From Candidatus Pantoea floridensis (GTDB lineage: Bacteria > Pseudomonadota > Gammaproteobacteria > Enterobacterales > Enterobacteriaceae), in assembly GCF_900215435.1 (NCBI RefSeq), contig NZ_OCMY01000005.1, positions 1 through 34,536 on the forward strand: a stretch of DNA of 34,536 nt, written 5' to 3'. The notes below the pieces were generated by a model. That model was given only the letters and a program-made list of their open reading frames with translations. It was not told the DNA's origin and did no database searches. The stretch's first letter is position 1. Every line of letters starts with the position of its first letter. Made by a program: the position numbers and the translations under genes. This document shows, piece by piece, positions 1 to 8,184 of the stretch.

Positions 1-206
1 TGCCTGAAATTCGGCTCAATCACTTCATACTCTTCTATACCCCCATGCGGCATACTACGAATAAGAAGATCACCTCTTTCAACAGCAATATCGCTTCGCA
101 GAATAAAAATCTTATCCTTCTGAACGCTACCTTTTATCCCATCGGTCCTCACTCCATCCCGCTTAACAAGGGATAGGGTGTCACGCATCATCTGTGCAAA
201 CGCCAT
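1..206 (-). CDS. TIR-like nucleotide-binding protein, N-terminal part (continues at 34536)
   Basis: This is the first 68 codons of a gene cut by the window edge. The ATG is at 206-204, behind a purine-rich TCTGGGG on the minus strand. Codon 69 is split: positions 2 and 1 supply CA and position 34536 supplies G. Beyond it the frame stays open to the stop at 33642, giving 1101 nt and 366 residues. The N-terminal part (MAFAQMMRDTLSLVKRDGVR...) is not a domain I can name. It ends in EYEVIEPNFR, and just across the junction comes GLGSIPAGYQADVRLR, a hydrophilic linker of the kind that joins such N-terminal regions to C-terminal TIR-like domains. A partial inverted repeat (CATTT...AAATG, 239-257) lies upstream and could be an operator for the HTH protein of the operon; that is a guess. 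Confidence 0.85.
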   Translation of the reverse strand, partial: MAFAQMMRDTLSLVKRDGVRTDGIKGSVQKDKIFILRSDIAVERGDLLIRSMPHGGIEEYEVIEPNFR

Positions 207-352
207 GTATTACCCCAGAAAAAACTAATTTCATCTCGCATTTAGCATATCAAATGGCATGAATAACTTCCGCTGCTCAATCGCAAAATGTTCATTGGGC
301 TCAGAGAAGCAGACAGCAACGTGCATCTGCACCTCCTGCTTAATAGATTAAA

Positions 353-374
353 GGCCGCTTCTGCGGCCATTTTT
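353..374 (+). terminator. Rho-independent terminator-like hairpin
   Basis: GGCCGC (353-358), loop TTCT, GCGGCC (363-368), then ATTTTT. The T-run favours termination on the plus strand, but the hairpin also lies just past the stop of the minus-strand PIN gene (396) and before the TIR-like gene (206). It may insulate both; on the minus strand it is followed only by TTTAAT. Confidence 0.6.
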
Positions 375-395
375 ATCCGTCCAATGGCTGGTCAA

Positions 396-1505
396 TTATT
401 GTTCTGTCCAGCCAAACATATGGTCATTCGGCTTTTCAATATATTCGGCCTCATCGATATCGAGGTCGAAAACATCATGCTCAAAATCGAGCCTTTCTAT
501 CTCAGCGTTCTGCCTCAATCCTTCGTAGAAGCCAATAACTACAGTAGCGGCGTATTGCTCCTTGTGGCGAAACGTATCGCTTGTCTCCCGCATCCCGTAC
601 ATGACGCGGTCTTCCCTGTCCCAATTCACTCCGGAATAATCTACAGAATCATAAGTCGCCAGCAACGAGACGCTGAACTCCAAGTCGTAAGTCGCCCCAT
701 TCTGGTCCACCTCGATTAGCTGTTTTTCTGCAATATCAATGTCAAAGATAAATATATCGCTGACATCAAAATCAGCATTTCCTGATGAGTTTGGAATAAA
801 TTCTCCATTCTCCAGTTTTTCCCGGGCTGTTGTCATAACGTGTTCCATCAGTTGCTGAAGAACACCATCGGCAAACCCGGGCAGGCCGGTCAGCTCTTCG
901 TCATTTCTGTTAACCAGATTCAGCAGATGCTCCAGTTTTTCCAGATGGATAAAGTTGGGATTCCTGTCGGCCACCGCCTTCATATCTCCGTCGGCGCTGA
1001 TGATGTAGACCCTGTGATGGCGGTCACGGGCTACCTTGTCCACGGCTGCCAGTGAAAACGCATCCGGGAACTCGGATTTCTTTGCTTCACGGTGAAATGG
1101 GGGAGCCGCCGAGAAGTAGTCACGGAAAATCTGAGCCGGATCCACAATGGAAACAGAAATTTGTTCGGTTAGACCGTTATCCATAAGGGCTCGAAACTTC
1201 GCCATCGCCTCCGCAAGCACTTCCTCCGCGTTAACTTTGGCAAATAGCCCACCGCCGGTAGACTCATCCGCGACGCGCAGGAAGGCGCCGACTTTCTGGA
1301 ACCGCTTAAGCTGACTGACTGCATCATCGGCAAACTTTATGATATGGGCTTCAATTTCAGAGCGTATTACGTCAGTTACAAGAAGATGAATTTTTCCTTC
1401 GGTAACCATTGTCTCCAGGCGAGCAAGATCATAGTGGCCAAATAGAAAACGTTTGGCCTGATAGGCGGAGGTATCAATAAAAACAAGCCGGGTCTGCAGT
1501 TCCAT
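396..1505 (-). CDS. PIN-domain protein (DUF4935-like)
   Basis: A 369-residue protein with an N-terminal PIN-type nuclease fold. Candidate metal-binding acidic residues are D11 in LVFIDTSAY, E50 in VTDVIRSEIEAH, D148 in FPDAFSLAAVDK and D172/D174 in YIISADGD. The C-terminal ~170 residues are acidic and not recognised. The open frame extends back to a GTG at 1676, but I chose ATG 1505 because GGAG lies 8 nt upstream and the PIN fold starts at once. The upstream extension has no domain character. Long PIN proteins of this type are often found beside defence or toxin genes; single-strand RNase activity is known for the fold but not shown here. It lies upstream of the TIR-like gene on the same strand, with a hairpin between. 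Confidence 0.8.
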   Translation of the reverse strand: MELQTRLVFIDTSAYQAKRFLFGHYDLARLETMVTEGKIHLLVTDVIRSEIEAHIIKFADDAVSQLKRFQKVGAFLRVADESTGGGLFAKVNAEEVLAEAMAKFRALMDNGLTEQISVSIVDPAQIFRDYFSAAPPFHREAKKSEFPDAFSLAAVDKVARDRHHRVYIISADGDMKAVADRNPNFIHLEKLEHLLNLVNRNDEELTGLPGFADGVLQQLMEHVMTTAREKLENGEFIPNSSGNADFDVSDIFIFDIDIAEKQLIEVDQNGATYDLEFSVSLLATYDSVDYSGVNWDREDRVMYGMRETSDTFRHKEQYAATVVIGFYEGLRQNAEIERLDFEHDVFDLDIDEAEYIEKPNDHMFGWTEQ

Positions 1506-1642
1506 GCCGTGAACTCCGAAAAGGAAAGATGTCATGGCCCCCAAAGATAGGGGGATTCTGGGCCGTGTAAAAGCCTGTCTTTCGTCAGCACATCTTACTT
1601 TGCCTTTTTCCGGAACCTCAATTACTAAGGGGAGGTGGTTGA

Positions 1643-1846
1643 ATGACTTCTCAAACCCGGAAATCATACACTTCACCGTTGTACGGATTTAGCGAATATC
1701 CATTAACGCTCGCCGCAGGTCATGACCGAGCCTGCTCGCGAATGACCGAGGAAGCGAAACGTCACCCGGATCTGTATTTTCTGCTTACGCTTGGTTGTTA
1801 CCCGCAGAAAGGGGTTATGCACATTGTCCACAGGACTAAATTTTAA
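1643..1846 (+). CDS. Possible small protein, unknown
   Basis: A 67-codon frame with a strong ribosome-binding site (AAGGGGAGG, 7 nt before ATG) in the gap between the divergent PIN gene and repA. The product (MTSQTRKSYTSPLYGF...) matches no family I know. Its last codons run through the two adjacent DnaA-box-like sequences at 1815-1832, so the frame may be fortuitous within an origin region. Kept because of the ribosome-binding site and balanced codon use. Confidence 0.33.
   Translation: MTSQTRKSYTSPLYGFSEYPLTLAAGHDRACSRMTEEAKRHPDLYFLLTLGCYPQKGVMHIVHRTKF
1815..1832 (+). promoter_or_regulatory. Tandem DnaA boxes upstream of repA
   Basis: TTATGCACA (1815-1823) fits the DnaA consensus TTATNCACA. 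It is directly followed by TTGTCCACA, a relaxed match. Paired DnaA boxes are expected near the origin of Rep_3 iteron plasmids. Confidence 0.6.
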
Positions 1847-1993
1847 AAGAATTTTCAGTATTTTATAATTTTAAGCTTTTTAGCGCCCTGCCAGGCCTTG
1901 GTATGCGTGGCCTGGCCCGGATCCTTAATGGGATCCTGCACAACTCCGCATGGGGATCTGCGCAACTTTCCGTGGGATCGGAAGCATCTACAG

Positions 1994-2033
1994 ATGGGAA
2001 ATGCATCAAGAAGTTATGGGAAAGACATCAAGT
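1994..2033 (-). repeat. Two inverted-orientation iterons before repA
   Basis: Read on the minus strand, CTTGATGCATTTCCCAT (2010-1994) and CTTGATGTCTTTCCCATA (2033-2016) match the nine iterons that follow repA, in the opposite direction. In Rep_3 plasmids such upstream copies are usually the operator where the Rep dimer represses its own promoter; that role is inferred. Confidence 0.75.
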
Positions 2034-2138
2034 TAGAAAACTATTTATTCACATGTTGATAAGTACGGGATGAGGAGTTGCAATTTTCTCTACTGATGCG
2101 AATATGGGTAATTATTTTTTTACCCACAAAGGCTTTGG

Positions 2139-2861
2139 ATGAGTACTATCTCGCTGAAAAGTTTTAAAAAAAAGGTAAGTATCAAGCAATCCAATGAGCT
2201 TACGGAAGCAGCCTATTACCTTCCTCTTCAGGCAAAGCGCGTACTGTGGCTGTGCCTGATGCAGGCCTATTTCAGCGAGGCTTCCGAAGACTTTGAGTCT
2301 GATGTATTGCCTCTCTTCAGCGTAAGCGTCTCCGACTACGTAAAGTATTTTAACGTGGCTACCGCGGTGGCCAGCCGGGACGTGAAGGCCGGCGTGAAGG
2401 CGCTGGGTGAGTCCACCGTGACGTTTTATCCCAGGGACGGAGAGTTCGAGCAGGTTACGCGTCCGTGGCTTTCTGAGGCGGGCATGAAGCGTGGCAGGGG
2501 CTCATGGCAGATCGAGTTTAACTACAAGGTGATGCCTTTCCTGGTGGGCTTGTCCTCTCAGTTCACCACGTATTCTCTCTATGACTGTGGCCAGCTTAAC
2601 AGCGTGAAGGTCATCCGCCTTTATGAGAGCCTGTGCCAGTTCCGCAGCACCGGCACGTGGGTAACGGATCATGAGTGGCTCTGTGAGCGGTTTATGCTCC
2701 CGGACTCGCAGCGGTCGAATAAAGCGGAGATGAAGCGAACCTTCCTCGAGCCGGCTATCAAAAAAATCAACGAGAAGACGCCGTTACGGGTCAGCTACCG
2801 CACTCAGGACGACGGCCGGCTGCTGTTCAGCGTGATGGATAAGCCGCTGGCCATCAGCTGA
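2139..2861 (+). CDS. repA: Rep_3 family replication initiator
   Basis: A 240-residue initiator of the Rep_3 superfamily (R6K pi and pSC101 RepA relatives). The N-terminus IKQSNELTEAAYYLPLQAKR aligns by eye with the pi motif around RNELNHTLAQLPLPAKR. Two winged-helix domains are expected: the first to about residue 130, and the second with VKVIRLYESLCQFRSTG, the helix typical of iteron recognition. It binds iterons as monomer to fire the origin, and upstream inverted copies as dimer for autorepression (family knowledge). ATG 2139 has AAAGG upstream. Eleven matching iterons flank the gene, which strongly supports the call. It is a separate replicon from the RepFII one at 9.2-10.3 kb. Confidence 0.92.
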   Translation: MSTISLKSFKKKVSIKQSNELTEAAYYLPLQAKRVLWLCLMQAYFSEASEDFESDVLPLFSVSVSDYVKYFNVATAVASRDVKAGVKALGESTVTFYPRDGEFEQVTRPWLSEAGMKRGRGSWQIEFNYKVMPFLVGLSSQFTTYSLYDCGQLNSVKVIRLYESLCQFRSTGTWVTDHEWLCERFMLPDSQRSNKAEMKRTFLEPAIKKINEKTPLRVSYRTQDDGRLLFSVMDKPLAIS

Positions 2862-2881
2862 CGGGATGCGGCAACGCGAAA

Positions 2882-3282
2882 GTTGACCTTTTTCCCATAC
2901 GGTTCTGAAGTTGATGTGTTTCCCACAGAGGCACTGCGCTGAACTTGATGCGTTTCCCATACGGGCCTGCCACTCATCCCTGAAAACATGACCTTTTTCC
3001 CACAGGTTACTGACTCTGGACGGGATTTCCCGCGCACGCACGCCTAAACCTGACCTGTCTCCCACACCGGCTGCCCTGTAAAAGCGCGAATCCGCGTCTT
3101 CGCGCCTGCAGCGAAGCAAAGTTGATGTATTTCCCACAGTCAGCTCCTCGCACAGCACGCCCCGGAACAAACATGATGTCTTTCCCACATACTATCGGGC
3201 GGGGTTTAAGACCACGGTTGATCGTCGCCAACATGATGTATTTCCCATAACCCCCCCAATGAAACATGACCTGTTTCCCATA
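2882..3282 (+). repeat. Iteron array of the Rep_3 origin (9 copies)
   Basis: Nine 18-bp direct repeats with core TGAYSTNTTTCCCAYA start at 2882, 2910, 2944, 2987, 3049, 3121, 3172, 3232 and 3265. They fall into two types, TGACCT (1st, 4th, 5th, 9th) and TGATGY (the other five). Start-to-start spacing is irregular (28, 34, 43, 62, 72, 51, 60 and 33 bp). This is the probable ori core and incompatibility determinant. No gene lies in 2862-3445. Confidence 0.92.
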
Positions 3283-3445
3283 CGGGGCGCCAGAACATCC
3301 TGCCGGCAACCTAATTTCACCGCGTCTTCTGTGTGCCGCGCCGTGATGTGCAGCGCGGCCGGCAGAGTTATTGTGGCGTTAAGCGCGTGGCGGTAGGGCA
3401 GCACCTTCTCTCCGGCGCTGCAGAGTAAGAACCGGCAGCCTGAAT

Positions 3446-3712
3446 TCACTGCGTCCCTCCGCGCGGTATCCTTATGGCAGGTGACCGGGCCCACTGCAGG
3501 TTAATCAGAAAGCCATCGACGACCTGGCTGCTCCCTTTGGTGCAGGAGATGATGCCTTCGCGACACATTTCTTCAAGTACCGCCATGACGTCCTCAGGTG
3601 GCCACGCGTCCGGAAACCAGCATATGGAGCAGATTTTCTTCGCGTATCGCGTGGCAAGCACGTCCCGGCAGCGTGCCAGAATAGCCGTCCGGAGTTCAGA
3701 ATGGTTCATCAT
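3446..3712 (-). CDS. Small hypothetical protein, possible winged helix
   Basis: An 88-residue protein starting MMNHSELRTAILARCRDVL, with AGGA 5-8 nt before the ATG. It has the look of a small helical or winged-helix protein: two helices, then AWPPEDVMAVLEEMCREGII, then a strand pair SQVVDGFLINLQW. No family is recognised. It points back toward the iteron array, so it could be a replication-associated accessory protein; this is inferred from position only. Confidence 0.6.
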   Translation of the reverse strand: MMNHSELRTAILARCRDVLATRYAKKICSICWFPDAWPPEDVMAVLEEMCREGIISCTKGSSQVVDGFLINLQWARSPAIRIPRGGTQ

Positions 3713-3940
3713 CTTGTCCTATAAAAAAAATAAAGAAAACGGGCAGACAGGTATGCCGGCCCCGCAGAGTGATCATTCTGCGCAAAGTACCTCAGCCTGA
3801 GGGAACGATTTTTCTTTTTTCCGGGACAGAGGCCGTGAAGAGCCCATACGGCGTTAAGGGGGACGCGCCGGTGGCGATCAGCCAGGATTGCGAAGCGCGG
3901 GCAGAACAGACAGGTACCGCTTCATTACACTATAGTGCTC

Positions 3941-3996
3941 TTGACGGAATAAGCTAAAGCTTATATTCTCAATACCTATAAGCTGTAACTTATAGG
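3941..3996 (+). promoter_or_regulatory. Promoter and two operators of the toxin-antitoxin pair
   Basis: TTGACG (3941-3946) and TATTCT (3964-3969) are spaced 17 bp. ATAAGC-taaa-GCTTAT (3949-3964) is a perfect inverted repeat within the spacer. A second perfect inverted repeat, CCTATAAG-ctgtaa-CTTATAGG (3975-3996), sits just before the toxin ATG at 4004. Both share the TATAAG/ATAAGC-like half-site, as expected for autorepression by the HTH antitoxin. Confidence 0.75.
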
Positions 3997-4003
3997 ACAC
4001 ACT

Positions 4004-4354
4004 ATGTGGACAGTACTCTTTGGCGATCTCTTTGACGCCTGGCTGGATGAACAGGAAGACGGCCTGCAGGAAAAGGTTCTTGCCGACCTGATTAATTTAA
4101 GGACGTACGGTCCGGCTTTGTCCCGGCCTTATGCCGACACCGTCAAGGGTTCCCGTCATAAGAACATGAAAGAACTCCGCGTGCAGTATGGCGGTTCACC
4201 GGTCAGAGCATTCTTTGCATTTGATCCGGCCCGGAGGGCCATCGTGCTTTGTGCCGGTGACAAAAGTAACGACAAGAAATTTTACGAGCGCATGATCCGT
4301 ATCGCCGATGATGAGTTCACTGCGCACCTGAACACAATGGAGGGGAAAAAATGA
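4004..4354 (+). CDS. higB: HigB/RelE-like toxin (Gp49 family)
   Basis: A 116-residue protein of the phage-Gp49-like branch of RelE/HigB toxins. Visible family features are the N-terminal FGDLFDAWLDEQEDGLQEKVLADL helix, GPALSRPYADTVKGSRHKNMKELRVQYGGSPVRAFFAFDPARRAIVLCAGDK (the core sheet with basic residues that act on mRNA at the ribosome in relatives) and a C-terminal FYERMIRIADDEF helix. The toxin comes first, as in HigBA. It overlaps the antitoxin by 4 nt (ATGA). Expression is driven from the promoter at 3941-3969. Confidence 0.85.
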   Translation: MWTVLFGDLFDAWLDEQEDGLQEKVLADLINLRTYGPALSRPYADTVKGSRHKNMKELRVQYGGSPVRAFFAFDPARRAIVLCAGDKSNDKKFYERMIRIADDEFTAHLNTMEGKK

Positions 4355-4650
4355 GAACGCTGGATGAAGTAATTGCTGCACGCTCTCCGGAGAGTCAGGC
4401 CCGCATCCGTGATATCGCTGACGAGATGATCCTTGAAACCGGATTACAGATGATGCGGGAGGAATTGCAGCTGTCACAGAAAAACGTAGCTGAAGCCATG
4501 GGTATCAGCCAGCCTGCCATTACACAACTGGAGCAGCGCGGAAACGACCTGAAGGTTGCTACGCTCAAGCGCTACATTGAGGCGATGGGAGGCAAACTCA
4601 GTCTTGATGTCGAGCTGCCAACGGGGAAGCGCATAGCCTTTCACATCTGA
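4351..4650 (+). CDS. higA: HigA-like XRE antitoxin
   Basis: A 99-residue antitoxin with a helix-turn-helix around residues 36-65 (ELQLSQKNVAEAMGISQPAITQLEQRG) and a C-terminal dimerising or toxin-binding tail (LSLDVELPTGKRIAFHI). It is translationally coupled to the toxin by the ATGA overlap. It should neutralise the toxin and bind the palindromes at 3949-3996. Expected role: addiction or phage-exclusion module that stabilises the plasmid. Confidence 0.87.
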   Translation: MRTLDEVIAARSPESQARIRDIADEMILETGLQMMREELQLSQKNVAEAMGISQPAITQLEQRGNDLKVATLKRYIEAMGGKLSLDVELPTGKRIAFHI

Positions 4651-4664
4651 TACGCACACTCACA

Positions 4665-4689
4665 GTCTGGCCTGATTTCCGGGCCAGAC
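4665..4689 (+). terminator. Hairpin after the toxin-antitoxin operon
   Basis: GTCTGGCC (4665-4672) and GGCCAGAC (4682-4689) form an 8-bp stem 15 nt after the antitoxin stop. There is no T-run, so it may protect the mRNA 3' end or terminate weakly. The following stretch to 4911 is A+T-rich with repeated CTATCAAA and no gene. Confidence 0.5.
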
Positions 4690-4911
4690 AGACACACTGA
4701 AAAACACTATCAAAAAACTATCAAAGTAATATTAATACACATCTATTTATGCATCATAATGCTATTTCTTTGAGGGAAAGGCATGCAATGGCCCTCATGA
4801 TCGCCTGACGCTTCCCACTGCCACCAATTGTCAGCACCGTATTCACGGTCTTATAAATACCCGTCGTGAGCATGCCGCGCTGATACGTTATCCTTACAGC
4901 AGGAGGTGCCT

Positions 4912-5580
4912 ATGTGCGGACGATTTGCGCAGTACAGCAGCCGTGATGAATATTTCGAATCGCTGGGCCTGAAACCTGACGAACTTACATTTGATCCTGA
5001 CCCCATCGGCAGGTTTAACGTTGCGCCCGGCACGAAGGTGCTGTTGCTCAGCGAACGTGAGCATGCGCTGCATTTCGACCCGGTTTACTGGGGCTATGGC
5101 CCGGAATGGTGGGATAAGCAGCCCCTCATAAACGCACGGGGCGAAACGGCTGCGAGCGGGCGCATGTTTAAGCCGCTGTGGAACCATGGGCGTGCCATCG
5201 TGCCAGCCAACGGCTGGTTCGAATGGAAGAAAGAAGACGGGAAAAAACAGCCGTTTTATATCTACCATCGTAAAGAGCAGCCACTCTTCTTTGCGGCGAT
5301 TGGCAGACAACCTTTCGGACAGGATCACGGTAAAGAAGGGTTCGTTATCGTGACCTCATCGAGCAACAAGGGGATGGTCGATATTCACGATCGCCGGCCG
5401 TTGGTGATCACTGCGGACGCCGTTCGTGAATGGCTGAGTAATGACACTTCGCCGCAGCGGGCGGAAGAAATTGCACATGATGCAGCTGTCCCGGAGCAGG
5501 AATTTACATGGCATCCCGTAAGTAAGAAGGTTGGGAACATACATAACCAGGGCAAAGAGCTAATTGAGCCCGATAAGTAG
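4912..5580 (+). CDS. yedK: YedK/HMCES-type SRAP protein (abasic-site DNA crosslinker)
   Basis: A 222-residue SRAP-domain protein. The start must be ATG 4912, because Met removal exposes the catalytic Cys2 (MCGRFAQY); an in-frame GTG at 4906 overlaps the ribosome-binding site AGGAGG (4901-4906). Active-site residues known from E. coli YedK are present: C2, N74 in INARGETA, E104 in GWFEW and H159 in DIHDRRP. The family forms a thiazolidine crosslink with abasic sites in single-stranded DNA to prevent strand breaks. On a plasmid it could protect ssDNA during replication or conjugative entry, alongside UmuDC here. No LexA box was seen upstream. Confidence 0.92.
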   Translation: MCGRFAQYSSRDEYFESLGLKPDELTFDPDPIGRFNVAPGTKVLLLSEREHALHFDPVYWGYGPEWWDKQPLINARGETAASGRMFKPLWNHGRAIVPANGWFEWKKEDGKKQPFYIYHRKEQPLFFAAIGRQPFGQDHGKEGFVIVTSSSNKGMVDIHDRRPLVITADAVREWLSNDTSPQRAEEIAHDAAVPEQEFTWHPVSKKVGNIHNQGKELIEPDK

Positions 5581-5592
5581 TAAGGGATTAAT

Positions 5593-6117
5593 TTAGCTTT
5601 GCCTTGCGCACGACAGAGGTACGGACTCACTCCATAAGCGGTTAAATTCTGCCTGGTATAGGCCGGCCGTTTCCGGCTCGCCCGTGATAACTAGCGCGTT
5701 TTCTGCATTTCTTTTTTCAGCAGAAAACGTGTAATTAAAGGATCCCGTTTCTACCGCGTTGCCATCCGCCACTATGAACTTATTGTGCATGATGCTGTAC
5801 GTGCTATTGATGCGCACCTGAATACCCGAGCATGCCAGCTCGCTGACGAGCGACCAGCGGTCGCGGCTTTTCTTTTCATCCGCAACCAGCCTCACTGTTA
5901 CCCCACGCGCCACGGCCGCCGACAGCTCCTGTGCCACCGGTCGGCTGGTGAAGTCATAGGCCGCCACGTCAGCACTGATACGCGCGGTGCGGGTGAACTG
6001 CAGAATAAGGCTCAGCGCCGTGCCGCCCGGCGAAAATCCGGCTATTACCGCCGCAGATGCATAAGGCATATAGCAGCACGTTAATAATGTCATCGCTACC
6101 AAAGTATATTTGAACAA
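5593..6117 (-). CDS. nuc: Secreted PLD-family nuclease (Nuc-like)
   Basis: A 174-residue protein with a signal peptide (residues 1 to about 22, ending YASA-A). It has one HKD motif, H111-x-K113-x4-D118 in IMHNKFIVADGNAVETGSFNYT, as in the pKM101 Nuc endonuclease, which dimerises to build one active site. It is expected to be periplasmic and to cut nucleic acids without specificity. Such genes sit near transfer regions of IncN/IncF-type plasmids. The gene converges on yedK with a 12-nt gap. An unrelated A+T-rich divergent region (6118-6272) separates it from the next gene. Confidence 0.88.
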   Translation of the reverse strand: MFKYTLVAMTLLTCCYMPYASAAVIAGFSPGGTALSLILQFTRTARISADVAAYDFTSRPVAQELSAAVARGVTVRLVADEKKSRDRWSLVSELACSGIQVRINSTYSIMHNKFIVADGNAVETGSFNYTFSAEKRNAENALVITGEPETAGLYQAEFNRLWSESVPLSCARQS

Positions 6118-6272
6118 AGTAAAATAGCCCTGTGGAATAATTCTGGATATTTTATCACCCGCTGATTGTTCAGTTAAACGGTTTCGTCTTTTTCTGCCGT
6201 ATTAATGCTGAATAAAGCCTAAACTTTCATCTATTACGTCCGATAATAATACTGTATCAGGGAGGGTCTAAT

Positions 6273-7403
6273 ATGAATGAATTCCATGAAATTAATTTAA
6301 TGACGTCTCGTGGCGATATTAACGGCGCATTTTCTCTCATCCGCAACTGGAGTGAAAACGCCGCCCGTAAAATCATGAAAAAGGCCGGCTATAGCGTGAC
6401 GCCGCACACCGGTCGCGCATTCTGGACGTGGGTTCAGGAGACACTTACCCGTTCAGCCAGGGAGCGTTGCTGCGGATACAGGGTGCGAGCTGAACGTCAG
6501 GCACCGGTCCGCCGCTGGCGGCAGCAGGCTTCTGAAGATTATGCAGCCTATGCGCAGATGATGTCTCAGTCCTCTGATAACGAATACTCAGCGTCTTGCC
6601 TGCCAGGCAAAGTTGTGCAGACAATTTATTTAGATAAGCCCTCATCATGCATTGAGACTAATACTGAAATGAAAAAAGAGCAGCCTATACCAGGTAAGAT
6701 GATAACAAGCAGCGAAGCCAGTGTTTCGAAGCGTCTCAGCCCAGAGGGACTGGAAAGGATAAGTAAAGCAACTATCAGACGTAACGTTAAGATTGTGTGG
6801 TCTGTATTTCTCAGCCTTATATTGATGGTCAGCTTATCATCTGTTTCTTATCTCTCATACACAGGGGCCATTGACGCATTAATTGTCCCGGCTGCAATTC
6901 TTCCTGGTGTATTCCTCCTTTGCTTAACGGGTTTCCGGACATGCAGATTAATAAATAAGTGGACTGATAAACCGTTTACTACGGCTCCTGCAGATTCTGT
7001 ACTGTACTGGCTATTCTGTCGTGCCGCCTACCGGCCCGGCCGGTACGTGGGTATAAAGCTTACTGTTGATATCAATAGCAGGCCAATGCACAAGTGGGTT
7101 GGCAAAATGGCTGATTTTGTTTTAGATGAGCCCTGCACGCTGTCCCGACCGCTGATTTTACGCTCGCACCTGCTCTCAAACAGTCGGTTTCGGGAGCCGC
7201 TGACTGAACAGCTCACGGCTGCCGGCATGTGCTGCACTGTGCGGCGCGATCTGCCATTGCTGTTTCCCTGGCTGTTAACATGGCTGACGCCTGCCGTTAT
7301 GGTGCTTGGGGGTAGGCTTCCGTCCATGTATACGCGCGAGTGGGAAATTATTGTCACCCCAGAATACCGGTTATCTGACAGCGCTGTTTCAGTAGTGAGC
7401 TGA
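6273..7403 (+). CDS. Membrane protein, unknown
   Basis: A 376-residue protein with GGGAGGG before the ATG. The N-terminal ~110 residues are soluble and basic. A linker of low complexity follows (residues 120-165), then two transmembrane segments around residues 175-195 (VWSVFLSLILMVSLSSVSYL) and 200-222. The C-terminal cytoplasmic region has a hydrophobic patch LPLLFPWLLTWLTPAVMVLGG near residue 335. No family is recognised. It may be a plasmid accessory or transfer-associated protein; nothing in the sequence decides this. Confidence 0.65.
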   Translation: MNEFHEINLMTSRGDINGAFSLIRNWSENAARKIMKKAGYSVTPHTGRAFWTWVQETLTRSARERCCGYRVRAERQAPVRRWRQQASEDYAAYAQMMSQSSDNEYSASCLPGKVVQTIYLDKPSSCIETNTEMKKEQPIPGKMITSSEASVSKRLSPEGLERISKATIRRNVKIVWSVFLSLILMVSLSSVSYLSYTGAIDALIVPAAILPGVFLLCLTGFRTCRLINKWTDKPFTTAPADSVLYWLFCRAAYRPGRYVGIKLTVDINSRPMHKWVGKMADFVLDEPCTLSRPLILRSHLLSNSRFREPLTEQLTAAGMCCTVRRDLPLLFPWLLTWLTPAVMVLGGRLPSMYTREWEIIVTPEYRLSDSAVSVVS

Positions 7404-7498
7404 GACAATTTGTTAGTCTGGCCGCGCCGTACCGGAACCTGAGCCGGCGCGGAGGTGCACTGTAGCCTGTAACGTCCGTGACCATTGCTGTTCGGACC

Positions 7499-8101
7499 TC
7501 ATGCTGCCCGGAATCCGTCCGCGAGGAGGAGGTGCAGATGTTCATCCGCACTTCTGGCCACTTCCCGGCGCCAGCCCGATCGCTGCAGCAGTTTATCGAG
7601 CGCGGGCAGCTCGCCGGTGATGCGCGCGGGCAGGGGGATGCGCTGGCGGCCGTGCTCGTCAAAGCCGACGTCGAGCGCGTGGCGGTTCAGGTAAATCCCA
7701 GATACAGTAGGGCTCAGGCGCAGCTGCCGGCGGCCGCTCCATTCGCTCGCTGCCAGCACCATATAAATCCACCCGGTCAGCTTCACCGCGTGCAGGGCGT
7801 GCTGCAGCCGGAACAGGTCATTCTGCCCCTGCAGGTTGCCGTTGCCGGCGCGCCACAGGTAGTCGAGCTTGCCGGGCAGGTCGGCGCGCAGTCCCTTTTC
7901 CCGCCCTTCTTTCAGCAGCCAGCTGATATCGCTGGCAAGCTCCCGGGGAAAGCGGCGCTGCTTTTCAGCGTTGGCCAGCCAGCGGGTCAGAAACAGGTTA
8001 TCCTGCGCGGGGGAGGTCGCGATCCCGTCGCGGCGGGCAGTGTGCAGCGCAATCAGCCCGCACCACGCCAGGTGACTGACGTTCAGATTGTCGTTATCCA
8101 T
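7499..8101 (-). CDS. DUF2913-like protein
   Basis: A 200-residue protein beginning MDNDNLNVSHLAWCGLIALHTARRDG. The pattern of an N-terminal LAWC.L.AL helix, NLFLTRWLANAEKQRRFPRELASDISWLLKEGREKGL and a central KLDYLW is what I recall of the DUF2913 family, common on enterobacterial plasmids; the function is unknown. No transmembrane segment. A GC-rich inverted repeat (CCGCGCC...GGCGCGG) lies just past its stop, in 7420-7455. Confidence 0.68.
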   Translation of the reverse strand: MDNDNLNVSHLAWCGLIALHTARRDGIATSPAQDNLFLTRWLANAEKQRRFPRELASDISWLLKEGREKGLRADLPGKLDYLWRAGNGNLQGQNDLFRLQHALHAVKLTGWIYMVLAASEWSGRRQLRLSPTVSGIYLNRHALDVGFDEHGRQRIPLPARITGELPALDKLLQRSGWRREVARSADEHLHLLLADGFRAA

Positions 8102-8184
8102 AAGCGGTGTCCTTCATGCAGAACCAGGTAAAAAGTGGCCCTTAAATCCGGCATTTTATGACATCCGCCGCCCTCACAGAACCC

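Noticed and set aside
2784..3494. Overlapping minus-strand frames with repeated GKxxxF-like residues
   Set aside because: They are translations of the iteron repeats and not genes.
3769..3957. A 62-codon plus-strand frame before the toxin
   Set aside because: GTG start without a ribosome-binding site, and its end covers the toxin promoter.
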